Below are positions 1 through 4,766 of a stretch of 5,825 nt of DNA, piece after piece; the first letter of the stretch is position 1; each line of letters opens with the position of its first letter. The position numbers and the translations under genes are program-made. This DNA comes from Pseudomonadota bacterium. GTDB taxonomy: Bacteria > Pseudomonadota > Alphaproteobacteria > Rhizobiales > Hyphomicrobiaceae. The DNA lies in the NCBI GenBank assembly GCA_021813195.1, contig JAKALI010000292.1, positions 1-5,825 of the forward strand. Reading direction: 5' to 3'. The notes under the pieces were generated by a model that was not told where the DNA came from, searched no databases, and worked only from the letters and a program-made list of their open reading frames with translations.

Positions 1-184
1 CAGCTACGCCATCGATGGCAAGCAGTACATCGGCCTCTACTCGGGCGTCGGTGGCTGGGCTGGCATCGGTCTCGCGGCTGGCCTCGACAAGCCGACCGAT
101 GGTCTGGGCGCCGTGGGTAACTACGCCGGTCTGAAGTCGTACACCGACCTCGGCGGCACGCTGACGGTCTACTCGCTGCCCTAA
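1..184 (+). CDS. xoxF: Lanthanide-dependent PQQ methanol dehydrogenase XoxF, C-terminal end (partial)
   Basis: Only the last 60 codons are present; the first complete codon starts at base 2 and the stop TAA is at 182-184. The tail reads as the final blade of a quinoprotein beta-propeller, with the segment [20 protein letters not shown], then GAVGNY and the end [11 protein letters not shown]. These are typical of the PQQ alcohol dehydrogenase family, and XoxF in particular. The enzyme oxidises methanol to formaldehyde or formate in the periplasm using PQQ and a lanthanide ion. The catalytic and metal-binding residues, including the extra Asp that separates XoxF from calcium-dependent MxaF, lie outside the window, so the XoxF assignment leans on the downstream xoxG-xoxJ order. 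MxaF or another PQQ alcohol dehydrogenase is the alternative, but the genes that usually follow mxaF are not as arranged here. Confidence 0.85.
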   Translation, partial: SYAIDGKQYIGLYSGVGGWAGIGLAAGLDKPTDGLGAVGNYAGLKSYTDLGGTLTVYSLP

Positions 185-209
185 TTGGTCATCGAGCGAC
201 TAACAATCG

Positions 210-243
210 GGGCCGGCGCAGAAACCCTGCGCCGGCCCTCTTG
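210..243 (+). terminator. Hairpin terminator after xoxF
   Basis: A perfect 12-bp GC-rich stem (210-221 with 227-238) encloses a 5-base loop AAACC and is followed by TCTT. It starts 25 bases after the xoxF stop. The stem is very stable but the U-tract is short, so it may act as a partial terminator or as a 3'-end stabiliser of an abundant xoxF transcript, with some read-through into the cytochrome genes. Confidence 0.8.
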
Positions 244-340
244 CTGAGTGCGCATTGTCGCACCAGATGTGGAGGTGTTGTTCCGCTCTGGATTCCGTGG
301 CCCTCACCGATGTATGCAGGCATGAGAGCGCAGAGCGAAA

Positions 341-396
341 TTTTGGCCAGACGCAATTGGCCAAACGTCGAAGGCCGGGCCAGCGCCAATTGGCCA
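341..396 (+). promoter_or_regulatory. Repeated TTGGCCA motifs upstream of xoxG, candidate operator
   Basis: TTGGCCA occurs three times in 56 bases, at 343-349, 357-363 and 390-396. The second and third lie inside an exact 10-base direct repeat CAATTGGCCA (354-363 and 387-396), 33 bases apart, close to three helical turns. The third also sits in a 10-bp palindrome GCCAATTGGC (385-394). The cluster lies between the xoxF terminator and the xoxG ribosome-binding site, where a promoter would be expected. No convincing -35/-10 pair was found, and the binding protein is unknown. Confidence 0.4.
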
Positions 397-441
397 TCAC
401 AAAAAATCAATCGTTCAGAAAAGTAGCGACAGGGGAAACGC

Positions 442-1032
442 GTGAAGAGATCAGGTTTGTGTGGGATTGTGGCTCTGGGTTTTGGCTTAACAGCTCTTTC
501 CGCAGGCGGCATACCGGTGCGAGCCGAAGGTGAGGTCCCGTCTCCAGATGTGCTCCATCAGAAGGCGCAAGAGGGCAAAGAGTTCAAGGACGGCAAATGG
601 GTGCTGCCGGATGGCTCGCCGACCTATGATGTCATCACCGAAGGTGCAGGCGACAGTCTGATCGTCAAGCAGGTTGATTGGCATACCTATTCCGGCTGGC
701 GCCGCTACCACGCCGAATGCCACGTCTGCCATGGTCCTAATGGAGAGGGCTCGTCGTTTGCTCCCGCGCTGGCCGACAGTCTGAAGACAATGACGTATGA
801 GAAATTTCTGCAAGTTGTGTCGAGCGGTCAACGGCGCAACGTGGGCGGCACGGAATTCATCATGCCGGCGCTGGGCGATAATCTCAACGTGATGTGCTAC
901 ATCGACGATCTCTACGTCTATCTGCGCGCGCGCTCGACCGGCGCGCTCCCCGGAGGTCGGATCAGTGCGGACCAGCGCGCTGAAAAGCCTAAGGAAGCCG
1001 TTGAGTTTGAGAAGTCCTGCCTCGGCGGGTAA
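442..1032 (+). CDS. xoxG: Soluble periplasmic four-cysteine cytochrome c of the XoxG/CycB (c-553i) type
   Basis: This 196-residue monoheme cytochrome c is the likely electron acceptor of XoxF in the periplasm. The GTG start at 442 has an AGGGG ribosome-binding site at 431-435 and opens a Sec signal peptide: MKR, a hydrophobic stretch to about residue 26, and predicted cleavage near VRA/EG at 28. The heme motif CHVCH is at residues 93-97, and Met141 in the IMPALGDN segment is the probable axial ligand. Two further cysteines, Cys152 and Cys193, could form a disulfide. Four cysteines fit the family annotated as 'c-type cytochrome, methanol metabolism-related', which I recall as including Paracoccus cytochrome c-553i (CycB), encoded between xoxF and xoxJ. 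The xoxG label is positional, since some methylotrophs use xoxG for a cytochrome cL-like protein. A second, nearly identical heme domain is encoded immediately downstream. Confidence 0.88.
   Translation: MKRSGLCGIVALGFGLTALSAGGIPVRAEGEVPSPDVLHQKAQEGKEFKDGKWVLPDGSPTYDVITEGAGDSLIVKQVDWHTYSGWRRYHAECHVCHGPNGEGSSFAPALADSLKTMTYEKFLQVVSSGQRRNVGGTEFIMPALGDNLNVMCYIDDLYVYLRARSTGALPGGRISADQRAEKPKEAVEFEKSCLGG
565..1029 (+). repeat. Tandem duplicated heme domain, copy 1
   Basis: Codons 42-196 of the first cytochrome align without gaps to codons 120-274 of the second (1517-1981). By eye, 147 of 155 residues are identical, while roughly 60 codons differ silently. Homology stops at the N-terminal side of the domain, and the flanking intergenic sequences do not match. 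Confidence 0.9.
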
Positions 1033-1050
1033 TTCTGACGATGCGCCGGA

Positions 1051-1076
1051 TCCCGAGGCGACAAATCGCGTCGGGA
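1051..1076 (+). other. Hairpin between the two cytochrome genes
   Basis: TCCCGA (1051-1056) pairs with TCGGGA (1071-1076), and inside it GCGA pairs with TCGC around a CAAA loop, with one G/G mismatch between the two stems. No U-tract follows, so it is a poor terminator. It may stabilise or set a processing point in a transcript spanning both cytochromes, or may be incidental. The rest of the 127-base gap shows nothing recognisable except the next gene's ribosome-binding site (TAGGAG, 1145-1150). Confidence 0.4.
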
Positions 1077-1159
1077 CGAGGTCCCGCTGCAAGCCGACGC
1101 GCCCGGACGTCGTGTCGTCGGCCTTGCCTACGCTTCAGGTCAAATAGGAGCCCCACCAC

Positions 1160-1984
1160 ATGGGTTCGTTCAACACATCGACAATTGTTTGCCTGGTCGC
1201 GGCTGTGGCTGTGACTCTGAGCGGTTGCGGCTCCGAGCAGCCGAAAGTTGAGAAAAAGGCCGAGGACACCCCAGCTGCGGCGACTGAGCAGACGGTGGCA
1301 GCTGCGCCCGCGGCCCCGGCCCCAGCTCCTGCGGCGGCACCGGCTCCCACCCCGGCAGCCCCGGCAGCGGCCCCTGAGCCCGCGCCTCCTGCCGCGACAC
1401 CGGAGCCCGCCCCTGCCGCGGCTACGCCAGCAGCGGCTCCAGAAGCCGCGCCGGCCGCCGCCGTCGACTCGCCTGAGGCGCAGCACGCCAAAACGCCTGA
1501 GGAACTTCATAAAGCCGCTCAAGAGGGCAAGGAGTTTAAGGACGGCAAGTGGGTGTTGCCCGATGGAACGCCCACCTACGATGTCATCACCGAAGGTTCG
1601 GGCGATAACCTCATCGTCAAACAGGTTGACTGGCACACTTATTCAGGCTGGCGTCGCTACCATGCCGAATGTCACGTGTGCCACGGCCCTAACGGTGAAG
1701 GATCCTCGTTCGCGCCTGCACTCGCCGAGAGTCTGAAAACCATGTCGTATGAGAAATTTTTGCAGGTGGTCTCGAGTGGACAGCGTCGCAACGTGGGCGG
1801 CACTGAGTTCATCATGCCAGCGCTCGGCGATAACCTCAACGTGATGTGCTACATCGATGACCTCTACGTTTACCTGAAAGCCCGTTCGACGGGGGCGCTC
1901 CCGGGTGGTCGCATCAGCGCGGACCAGCGCGCTGAGAAGCCCAAGGAGGCCATCGAGTTCGAGAAGTCCTGCCTCGGGGAATGA
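1160..1984 (+). CDS. xoxG: Lipoprotein-anchored paralogue of XoxG with a Pro/Ala-rich linker
   Basis: This 274-residue protein repeats the cytochrome domain of the preceding gene behind a different N-terminus. ATG at 1160 follows TAGGAG by 9 bases. Residues 1-22 form a lipoprotein signal ending in the lipobox LSGC, with Cys23 as the predicted lipidation site. The next residues are Gly-Ser rather than Asp, which by the E. coli rule would favour the outer membrane. A charged stretch leads into a Pro/Ala/Glu/Thr-rich linker (about 38-102), then the heme domain. CHVCH is at 171-175, the probable axial ligand is Met219, and the extra cysteines are Cys230 and Cys271. All functional residues of the first copy are kept. 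The inferred role is a membrane-tethered electron acceptor or relay for XoxF; whether it docks to the dehydrogenase, an oxidase or another cytochrome is unknown. Confidence is high for the domains and moderate for the anchoring. Confidence 0.85.
   Translation: MGSFNTSTIVCLVAAVAVTLSGCGSEQPKVEKKAEDTPAAATEQTVAAAPAAPAPAPAAAPAPTPAAPAAAPEPAPPAATPEPAPAAATPAAAPEAAPAAAVDSPEAQHAKTPEELHKAAQEGKEFKDGKWVLPDGTPTYDVITEGSGDNLIVKQVDWHTYSGWRRYHAECHVCHGPNGEGSSFAPALAESLKTMSYEKFLQVVSSGQRRNVGGTEFIMPALGDNLNVMCYIDDLYVYLKARSTGALPGGRISADQRAEKPKEAIEFEKSCLGE
1271..1465 (+). repeat. Low-complexity Pro/Ala linker coding segment
   Basis: Codons 38-102 of the second cytochrome encode almost only Ala and Pro, with scattered Glu and Thr. 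The DNA is an irregular GC-rich repeat with varied Ala and Pro codons rather than one copied unit. It creates long false open frames on the other strand. Such segments act as extended, flexible tethers in other envelope proteins. Confidence 0.85.
1517..1981 (+). repeat. Tandem duplicated heme domain, copy 2
   Basis: This is the partner of the segment at 565-1029, offset by 952 bases. The eight amino-acid differences are mostly conservative: Ser/Thr, Ala/Ser, Ser/Asn, Asp/Glu, Thr/Ser, Arg/Lys, Val/Ile and the final Gly/Glu. Confidence 0.9.
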
Positions 1985-2052
1985 ACCTCGCCTGCGGCGT
2001 GCCAGTCGGGCGCCCTAGTTGGACAGGCCGACGCAGTCTCGCACCACATCGG

Positions 2053-2079
2053 GGGCGGCTCACCAGAGCCGCCCTTTTT
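2053..2079 (+). terminator. Rho-independent terminator after the second cytochrome gene
   Basis: A perfect 9-bp stem GGGCGGCTC/GAGCCGCCC (2053-2061 with 2066-2074) with a 4-base ACCA loop runs straight into TTTTT (2075-2079). It lies 68 bases after the stop codon and is the clearest terminator in the window. It implies that xoxJ and the following gene are at least partly transcribed from their own promoter. Confidence 0.93.
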
Positions 2080-2370
2080 GCGCGTACCAAGCCGCAGCAG
2101 CGTCCTTGAAGCAATTTTGGCTCGACCGTCAGTTTCGGGAGTTGGGTTCAGCGGACCAAGGTGTCCGGCCGATTGAGGAGTGAGCAGCGTTGGCCAACGG
2201 CTTTCTATGACAAGAACTTCATGTGCAGGTGACGATCGGGAACCGTATAAGGCAGGTCAAGGAACTTGCCCGTTGGCGCGGCGGCCGCGGAGTTTCTCAA
2301 TCTCAATCAAGACCGCTCGGTCGGCGGCAATTGCTGTGCTGCTCGGGCAGCCAAGGGAGAACGGCCAAAT
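2080..2370 (+). promoter_or_regulatory. Leader upstream of xoxJ, presumed promoter region
   Basis: These 291 bases hold no credible gene; the open frames crossing them have atypical composition and no family resemblance. Because a strong terminator precedes and a ribosome-binding site follows (AAGGGAGAA, 2353-2361), a promoter is expected here, but no convincing -35/-10 pair is visible. A small hairpin, GCTGC-TCGG-GCAGC (2338-2351), lies immediately upstream of the ribosome-binding site and could affect translation. No known riboswitch is recognised. Confidence 0.35.
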
Positions 2371-3210
2371 ATGAAGCGCGTTGTCTTCGCTATTCTCGCC
2401 ACGTTCTGTGGCGCTCAGACCCTGCCGGCGCTTGCCGCCGACGGCAACCTCGCAGACGCGGCCAACCGCAAAATCCTGCGCGTCTGTTCAATCCCCGAAA
2501 ATATGCCCTACTCGAACGACAAGGGTGAGGGTTTCGAGAACAAGATCGCCGAAATCATCGCCGATGAGTTGAAGGTGCCGATCGAATACACATGGTATCC
2601 GGGCGGTTACGGCCTCATCCGGCGCACCCTCGCCGCAAAGCGTTGCGACCTTGTCCTCGGCACGGTGCAGGCCGATGAGTACACACTCAATACCAACCAC
2701 TACTATCACACGACCTACGTCATGTTTTACCGCAAGGGCAGCGACCTCGAGGGCGTGACGTCGTTGCTGGATCCGCGTCTGAAGGGCAAGCGCGTTAGCA
2801 ATCAGGGCGGCCCCGTTGGCGATCAGCTCGCCAAGGCCGGCTTGATGCCGGAGGCCAAGGCCTATCTGATCAATGTGGATCGCCGCTATCTCAATCCCGA
2901 GCAGGAAATCATCAACGACGTTCTGAGCGGTGAAATTGACGTCGGCATCCTGTGGGGTCCCTTTGCCGGTTGGTTCTTGAAGGACCACATGGATAAGGTG
3001 ACAATGGTTCCACTCACCGAAAACGTGCCCGGGACTGGCCGCGTCAATTACCGCATCACGATGGGTGTACGCGCCAACGAGAGCAACTGGAAGCGGCAGC
3101 TGAACGAAGTCATCAAGAAGCGGCAGGGCGACATCGACGAGGTGCTTCTTGCTTATCATGTCCCGCTGCTCGATGAAGACCTGAAGCCCATCACCAAGCC
3201 TCGGAAATGA
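2371..3210 (+). CDS. xoxJ: XoxJ, periplasmic solute-binding-like accessory protein of the XoxF system
   Basis: This 279-residue protein belongs to the MoxJ/XoxJ branch of the family-3 periplasmic solute-binding fold. ATG at 2371 was chosen because it follows a good ribosome-binding site (AAGGGAGAA) and opens a clean Sec signal: MKRVVFAILA, then cleavage near ALA/AD at residues 22-23. An in-frame start at 2266 would add 35 residues without signal character. Family landmarks are LRVCSIPENMPYSN (36-49), GEGFENKIAEIIADEL (52-67), the CDLVLGT segment (92-98) and DVGILWGPFAGW (190-201). Cys39 and Cys92 are the only cysteines of the mature chain and may pair. Published work on XoxJ suggests a periplasmic binding or activation partner for XoxF rather than a classical transporter subunit; the ligand is not established. 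Its stop overlaps the next gene's start by ATGA, indicating translational coupling. Confidence 0.9.
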   Translation: MKRVVFAILATFCGAQTLPALAADGNLADAANRKILRVCSIPENMPYSNDKGEGFENKIAEIIADELKVPIEYTWYPGGYGLIRRTLAAKRCDLVLGTVQADEYTLNTNHYYHTTYVMFYRKGSDLEGVTSLLDPRLKGKRVSNQGGPVGDQLAKAGLMPEAKAYLINVDRRYLNPEQEIINDVLSGEIDVGILWGPFAGWFLKDHMDKVTMVPLTENVPGTGRVNYRITMGVRANESNWKRQLNEVIKKRQGDIDEVLLAYHVPLLDEDLKPITKPRK

Positions 3211-3920
3211 GCGGCGAAATACGTTCCTCGTCTGTACATTGCAAGACCGCGTCGGCCACTCTCGCCGGCGCGGTTCGTCGTTTCGTCTCGGCAGAATGGC
3301 AATCTGCGGGCGACGATCGCGCTAGGGGTCGTCGCGCCTTGTGCCTTGCGGCTGGTGGGCTGTGGCTGTTTGCGTGCGCCGTCATGGCTCTGCGCGCTCC
3401 GACCGCATGGTCTGCAGAGCCGGCTTCCGCCGTCCATAACCTGGAGGTGTCCGAACCCCAGGACTACAGGCTCGATGACTATCGCAGTCCTGTGCCTCGC
3501 ACGCTCGCGGGCGCAACGGTCGTCACATCAGAACAAGCGGAAGTGCTGCATACCGAAGGCAAAGCGGTTTTCATCGATGTCTATCCGCGGGCACCCAAAC
3601 CGCCGAACTTGCCCGCCGGCACCGTGTGGCGCGATCCGCCGCACATGTCCATCGCCGGCGCGCACTGGTTGCCGAACGTGGGCTACGGTGTGCTGTCGCC
3701 TGAGGTGGAGGACTATTTCAAAACGCGTCTTCAGAGCTTGAGTGGCGGCGACAGCTCCCGTCCGATCGTGTTCTTTTGTCTCAAGGACTGCTGGATGTCG
3801 TGGAATGCGGCCAAACGGGCTATGCGCTGGGGTTATCAAGCCGTGGTCTGGTTCCCGGACGGTACGGATGGTTGGCAGGACTTGGGTAATGACTTGGTAC
3901 CGTCCAAGCCGATGCCCTGA
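3207..3920 (+). CDS. PQQ-dependent catabolism-associated CxxxCW-motif protein (rhodanese-like)
   Basis: This 237-residue exported or membrane-anchored protein starts at the ATG that overlaps the xoxJ stop by four bases. It has an unusually long, Arg-rich N-terminus of about 43 residues, a hydrophobic segment (about 44-63), and a possible signal cleavage near AWSA/EP at 70. The mature part resembles a rhodanese fold: AVFIDVYPRAP (120-130), the P-HMSIAGAHWLPNVGYG region (about 145-161), and the loop FFCLKDCWMSWNAAKRAMRWGY (189-210). The last contains Cys191, Cys195 and Trp196, the CxxxCW signature of a family found next to PQQ-dependent dehydrogenases and their ABC transporter genes. The conserved cysteine pair suggests redox or cofactor handling; the actual reaction is unknown. 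It is the last gene of the plus-strand group. Confidence 0.88.
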   Translation: MSGEIRSSSVHCKTASATLAGAVRRFVSAEWQSAGDDRARGRRALCLAAGGLWLFACAVMALRAPTAWSAEPASAVHNLEVSEPQDYRLDDYRSPVPRTLAGATVVTSEQAEVLHTEGKAVFIDVYPRAPKPPNLPAGTVWRDPPHMSIAGAHWLPNVGYGVLSPEVEDYFKTRLQSLSGGDSSRPIVFFCLKDCWMSWNAAKRAMRWGYQAVVWFPDGTDGWQDLGNDLVPSKPMP

Positions 3921-3926
3921 AGGCTA

Positions 3927-3973
3927 AGGGCAAACGGGGTGCCGCGCCCACCTGTGGCGCCGTCTGCTGCCCT
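3927..3973. terminator. Nested hairpin in the convergent gap, possible bidirectional terminator
   Basis: An outer 6-bp stem AGGGCA/TGCCCT (3927-3932 with 3968-3973) encloses an inner 6-bp stem GGTGCC/GGCGCC (3938-3943 with 3956-3961, one G-U pair). It starts 7 bases after the CxxxCW gene and lies between convergent genes, where a shared terminator would be useful. There is no clear U-tract in either direction, so the call is weak. The remainder of the 128-base gap shows nothing else. Confidence 0.35.
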
Positions 3974-4048
3974 CAACAATCTGCCATCGGGCTGGCGCTC
4001 ATGATATCTCCGCATACGTTCGCGTGGGCCTTGCGACAGCGTGAGATG

Positions 4049-4579
4049 CTATTTCGACATTTGCGCGCGGATGGTGCGGCTCAGTTCAAACAGGCGTTCT
4101 TCGATGATCGGCGGCAACTCGCAGGCAATTGGAATGTTGGCCTGCCGTTCCTGGAAAATGCGGCCGGCCCAGTAGGCTTTCTCCTCCTCGGGCGTCAGCG
4201 GCGTCGCACCAGTGTCGTCGACGACGATGTTGCCCTTCAATTCGGCGATGTTGACACCTTGCTTTTCGAGCTCTTCCGCGCGGGCCTTCTGGGCGCGCTG
4301 AAACTTTTCAATTCCGGTGATAATCGCCCGGCGTTGCGTATTGACGGTGTTGAAGAGACCCGCGAACAGCTTGGTCAGCTGCACGTCCCGCTCTTGCGGC
4401 GGCAAATCCTTGCCGAACTTTTCGATTGCCGCGATCGCTTTTTCCAGTGGAACGCGCCGGGCCGCGAGCTTCGGCACTAGGTCCGCGATGGCCTTGTCGC
4501 GATACCACTCTTTGTGTTCGTCGATCGGCGGGCCGTCCCAAATCGCCGCGACGGACAAATTTTCAACGCGCTTTTGCAC
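4049..4579 (-). CDS. Protein of unknown function of the PQQ/ABC-exporter locus, mature body
   Basis: This is the intact part of a gene whose natural start appears to lie further upstream at 4693. The 176-codon open frame begins at GTG 4579 and ends with TAG at 4049-4051. Reading in frame above that GTG gives DPEHPDWPC, so the WPC motif and its cysteine belong to the mature protein and GTG 4579 is probably internal. The body is charged and mostly helical in appearance: VENLSVAAIWDGPPID near the start, a coiled-coil-like stretch around residues 91-107 (EKFQRAQKARAEELEKQ), and a conserved-looking end with Cys153 in IACELPPIIEERLFELSRTI. With the upstream WPC cysteine it could form a disulfide in the periplasm. 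I recognise no named domain. Its position downstream of the ABC permease suggests a periplasmic partner of that exporter, which is inference. Confidence 0.65.
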   Translation of the reverse strand: MQKRVENLSVAAIWDGPPIDEHKEWYRDKAIADLVPKLAARRVPLEKAIAAIEKFGKDLPPQERDVQLTKLFAGLFNTVNTQRRAIITGIEKFQRAQKARAEELEKQGVNIAELKGNIVVDDTGATPLTPEEEKAYWAGRIFQERQANIPIACELPPIIEERLFELSRTIRAQMSK

Positions 4580-4693
4580 GCACGGCCAATCTGGATGCTC
4601 CGGATCTGCGGCTGCAAGACCAGGCGCGGAAAAAGCTCCGAGAAGGAGGCCGGCTTAGGCGGCGACAAAGGTGACATGACGTAAGGGTTGCAC
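4580..4693 (-). pseudogene. Signal-peptide segment of the unknown gene, interrupted by an in-frame TAA
   Basis: In the same frame as the body downstream, GTG at 4693 opens MQPLRHVTFVAA. A TAA at 4657-4655 (codon 13) follows, and the frame continues with AGLLLGAFSAPGLAAAD and then PEHPDWPC. Apart from the one stop this is a normal Sec signal: a basic start, a hydrophobic core and an AAA/D cleavage site. A ribosome-binding site AAGAGGA (4708-4702) lies 8 bases before the GTG. No ATG, GTG or TTG lies between the stop and GTG 4579. Either the gene is inactivated by a nonsense mutation or the base is a sequencing error. Confidence 0.6.
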
Positions 4694-4708
4694 GAGGAGG
4701 GTCCTCTT
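4694..4708 (-). promoter_or_regulatory. Ribosome-binding site within a small hairpin
   Basis: On the minus strand AAGAGGA serves as the Shine-Dalgarno for GTG 4693. Its GAGGA (4706-4702) can pair perfectly with TCCTC (4698-4694), directly before the start codon, across a 3-base CCC loop. This could lower initiation. The stem is only 5 bp and may be fortuitous. The rest of the 73-base gap to the permease gene shows nothing notable. Confidence 0.35.
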
Positions 4709-4766
4709 GGTTCGCAGTCTCGTTATGTCGAGATTGGGCGTCTGAACGTCTTGGAATGGGCCCAGG

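Noticed and set aside
1..184. Assignment of the first fragment to calcium-dependent MxaF
   Set aside because: The four-cysteine cytochrome, XoxJ and CxxxCW genes downstream match xoxF loci; no mxaI or other mxa genes are visible. The diagnostic residue itself is outside the window.
487..1636. Long minus-strand open frames opposite the two cytochromes
   Set aside because: They mirror the cytochrome coding frames and the Pro/Ala repeat; the products are low-complexity Arg/Gly or Ala/Gly runs without family features, while the plus-strand frames have heme motifs and signal peptides.
2218..2251. TATAAG at 2246-2251 as a -10 box for xoxJ
   Set aside because: No acceptable -35 hexamer is found at 16-18 bases upstream, so it was not called as a promoter.
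2266..2370. N-terminal extension of XoxJ from the start at 2266
   Set aside because: The extra 35 residues have no signal character and would hide the Sec signal that begins at 2371, which has its own ribosome-binding site.
4001..4480. Plus-strand open frame opposite the unknown minus-strand gene
   Set aside because: It has no ribosome-binding site or recognisable motif; the opposite frame shows organised helical protein sequence and an in-frame signal peptide upstream.
4655..4657. Stop-codon recoding (selenocysteine, pyrrolysine or read-through) at the TAA
   Set aside because: Selenocysteine uses TGA and pyrrolysine TAG; there is no supporting structure, and a mutation or read error is simpler.
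4477..4677. ATG at 4677 in another frame as the start of the unknown minus-strand gene
   Set aside because: It gives a Pro-rich, non-signal N-terminus and would need a frameshift to reach the body; the GTG 4693 frame gives a signal peptide contiguous with the body apart from one stop.
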